Part shown: positions 62,955-64,000 of the stretch, piece after piece
Layout of the letters: the number at the start of each line of letters is the position of its first letter
How positions within the stretch are numbered: position 1 is the first letter of the stretch
Assembly: GCF_014930455.1 (NCBI RefSeq)
Contig: NZ_JAAIYO010000012.1
Coordinates: forward strand, 124,001-188,000
Length of the DNA: 64,000 bases
Reading direction: 5' to 3'
DNA from: Corallococcus soli
GTDB taxonomy: Bacteria > Myxococcota > Myxococcia > Myxococcales > Myxococcaceae
The notes under the pieces: generated by a model
What the model saw: the letters and a program-made list of their open reading frames with translations, nothing else
The model's database searches: none
What the model was told of the DNA's origin: nothing
Program-made: the position numbers and the translations under genes

Positions 62955-63764
62955 CTACGGGGAGGGGGCCAGCATGAAGCTGTTGGACGTGCCGCCCACG
63001 CCGTAGCCGTCCAGCACGAAGAGCTGCACGGGGCCTTCGGTGGCGTCCACGACGACGAGCTCCGTGCACACGCCGCCGTCGCAGGGACCAATCTTCTTCG
63101 GCGTCACCTTGCCGCGCGACGAGGTCAGCTCCAGGGAGCCGCCGAAGTGCGCGGCCCTCGGCCCCTCGGCGTGCACGGTGATGGAGAAGGACTGCCGGCT
63201 CGTGCGCGCGCCCTCGATGGGCTCGAAGTTGAACCCCGTGATGTCGCCTTCGAGGATGGGATCCTCCGGATGGGGGCCCGCGTCCGTCCCCGCGTCCTCG
63301 TCCATGGCCCCCGCGTCGGTCGCCATCAGGATCCCGGCGTCCTCCCCTTCGGGATCCGTCTCCTTGTCCTGTCCGGGAGGCTTCAAGGTGAGGGCGTCCT
63401 GTTGCTCCGCCTCCCGCCCGTCCTCCAGGCGCAGGCGAACGGAGTGCGCGCCCGCGCCCAGCCCCCGCGGCACCGTCACGATGACGACGCCCGAGGGATC
63501 GAAGTGCGTCACCGTCGCTTCCGTCTCATCCAGCCAGACGCGGCCCGTCTCCATGAGGTGGGCGTCCACCGTCTCCTCGCCGTAGTCCACGGACACGGCG
63601 TACCGCGCGTCGAAGCGCACGGTGAGCTCCGCGTCCTTCGCGTTGACCAGCAGCGTGTCCGGCTCCACCGACAGGATGCTCGGCTGCGGCAGCCCGGTGG
63701 AGCCTCCGGCGCAGGCCCACGCGAGCACGGCGCACCCCAGCAGCGCGAGCGCGGCCCGCTTCAC
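62955..63764 (-). CDS. Lipoprotein with IPT/TIG-like domain
   Basis: A 269-residue protein with a lipoprotein signal (LALLGCAVLAWACAGG). The next 90 residues are a beta-sandwich of the IPT/TIG type (ILSVEPDTLLVNAKDAELTVRFD). An acidic Asp/Ala/Gly/Thr linker (about 135-170) leads to a second beta domain containing CDGGVCTELVVVD. Surface display is likely and function is unknown. The GTG start overlaps the stop of the partial gene upstream (GTGA). Confidence 0.7.
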   Translation of the reverse strand: MKRAALALLGCAVLAWACAGGSTGLPQPSILSVEPDTLLVNAKDAELTVRFDARYAVSVDYGEETVDAHLMETGRVWLDETEATVTHFDPSGVVIVTVPRGLGAGAHSVRLRLEDGREAEQQDALTLKPPGQDKETDPEGEDAGILMATDAGAMDEDAGTDAGPHPEDPILEGDITGFNFEPIEGARTSRQSFSITVHAEGPRAAHFGGSLELTSSRGKVTPKKIGPCDGGVCTELVVVDATEGPVQLFVLDGYGVGGTSNSFMLAPSP

Positions 63765-64000
63765 GGAACGAACCTCAGCCCCGCGGACACGGACACGCCA
63801 CCCAACTGGGCTCGCAGCGACGGCGTCTCGATGGGGGCCAGCGCGCCGCGCACCTCCGTGAGGAGGCTCCAGCGCCCGAAGTCATACGCGCCCTGCACGG
63901 ACAGGAAACCCATGGCCGCGACTCTGCGCTCATCCACCGTCGCCGGGAAGTCGTCCGGAGTGCGAGTCGCATCGTCGGTGAGGCGGTGACTGAAAGGCAG
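63761..64000 (-). CDS. C-terminal part of an outer-membrane-protein-like gene
   Basis: The last 79 codons of a gene that continues past the window's right edge. The end (AYDFGRWSLLTEVRG, then VSVSAGLRFVP) has alternating beta-strand pattern typical of outer-membrane beta-barrels, though the final residues are not a perfect C-terminal signature. It is coupled to the lipoprotein gene that follows. The rest, including any signal peptide, is outside the window. Confidence 0.65.
   Translation of the reverse strand: MPFSHRLTDDATRTPDDFPATVDERRVAAMGFLSVQGAYDFGRWSLLTEVRGALAPIETPSLRAQLGGVSVSAGLRFVP

Overview
The window is a high-GC chromosomal segment that looks like a myxobacterium of the family Myxococcaceae (Corallococcus or Myxococcus type). 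This is inferred from the gene style: many lipoproteins, abundant two-component, FHA and Ser/Thr-kinase regulators, PilZ and GGDEF proteins, a methyl-accepting protein with no nearby che genes, and GTG/TTG starts with frequent ATGA/GTGA overlaps. No rRNA, tRNA, CRISPR array, insertion sequence or phage was seen.

Layout. 1-2.6 kb: a polymorphic-toxin cassette (lipoprotein with a C-terminal restriction-endonuclease-fold toxin, then an Imm52-like immunity protein), bounded on the left by a decayed copy of the 3' end of the neighbouring efflux gene. 2.5-8.5 kb (minus strand): a heavy-metal RND efflux operon (small Cys-rich secreted protein, TolC-like outer-membrane protein, adaptor, RND pump). 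8.6-16.9 kb: amidase, ornithine-cyclodeaminase-like protein, response-regulator/histidine-kinase hybrid, a dienelactone-hydrolase-like protein without its nucleophile, an MCP and an MFS transporter. 17-19.2 kb: polyprenyl diphosphate synthase, GbsR/MarR-type regulator and gamma-glutamylcyclotransferase-like protein in one operon. 19.2-20.55 kb: a gene-free stretch with an array of about 80-bp tandem repeats, a perfect hairpin, two near-identical TetR-type palindromes and Fur-box-like sites. 20.56-22.1 kb: a small CxC protein and a degenerate heme-oxygenase-fold protein behind the Fur-like sites, then a PilZ protein. 22.2-30.4 kb (minus): aldo/keto reductase preceded by the complete GlgE alpha-glucan pathway (glgE-treS-maltokinase-glgB). 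30.6-33.2 kb: orphan ECF sigma factor, Lys/Arg-rich basic protein and hypotheticals. 33.4-41.7 kb: a tightly coupled six-gene cluster resembling a dismembered cholesterol-oxidase-type enzyme (alpha/beta hydrolase, acetoacetate-decarboxylase-like protein, membrane protein, membrane-patatin fusion carrying the oxidase-associated domain, GMC oxidoreductase, membrane metallophosphoesterase). 41.8-49.8 kb: secreted and lipoprotein hypotheticals, an FHA-sigma54 activator, a PHP phosphoesterase and zinc-ribbon proteins. 50-54.4 kb: Fur-family regulator coupled to a TlpA-like lipoprotein, FtsB-like protein coupled to a GAF-GGDEF diguanylate cyclase, and a methyltransferase. 54.4-64 kb: HAD 5'-nucleotidase, zinc-ribbon protein, predicted pseudokinase and NarL-type response regulator in one operon, an M16 protease pair, a pseudouridine synthase, and a lipoprotein with the end of an outer-membrane-protein-like gene running off the window.

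The regions most worth following up are the repeat-bounded toxin cassette, the 19.2-21.6 kb repeat/operator/heme-oxygenase-like region, and the 33.4-41.7 kb oxidase-hydrolase cluster. All family assignments were made by reading the sequence. No database search was run.
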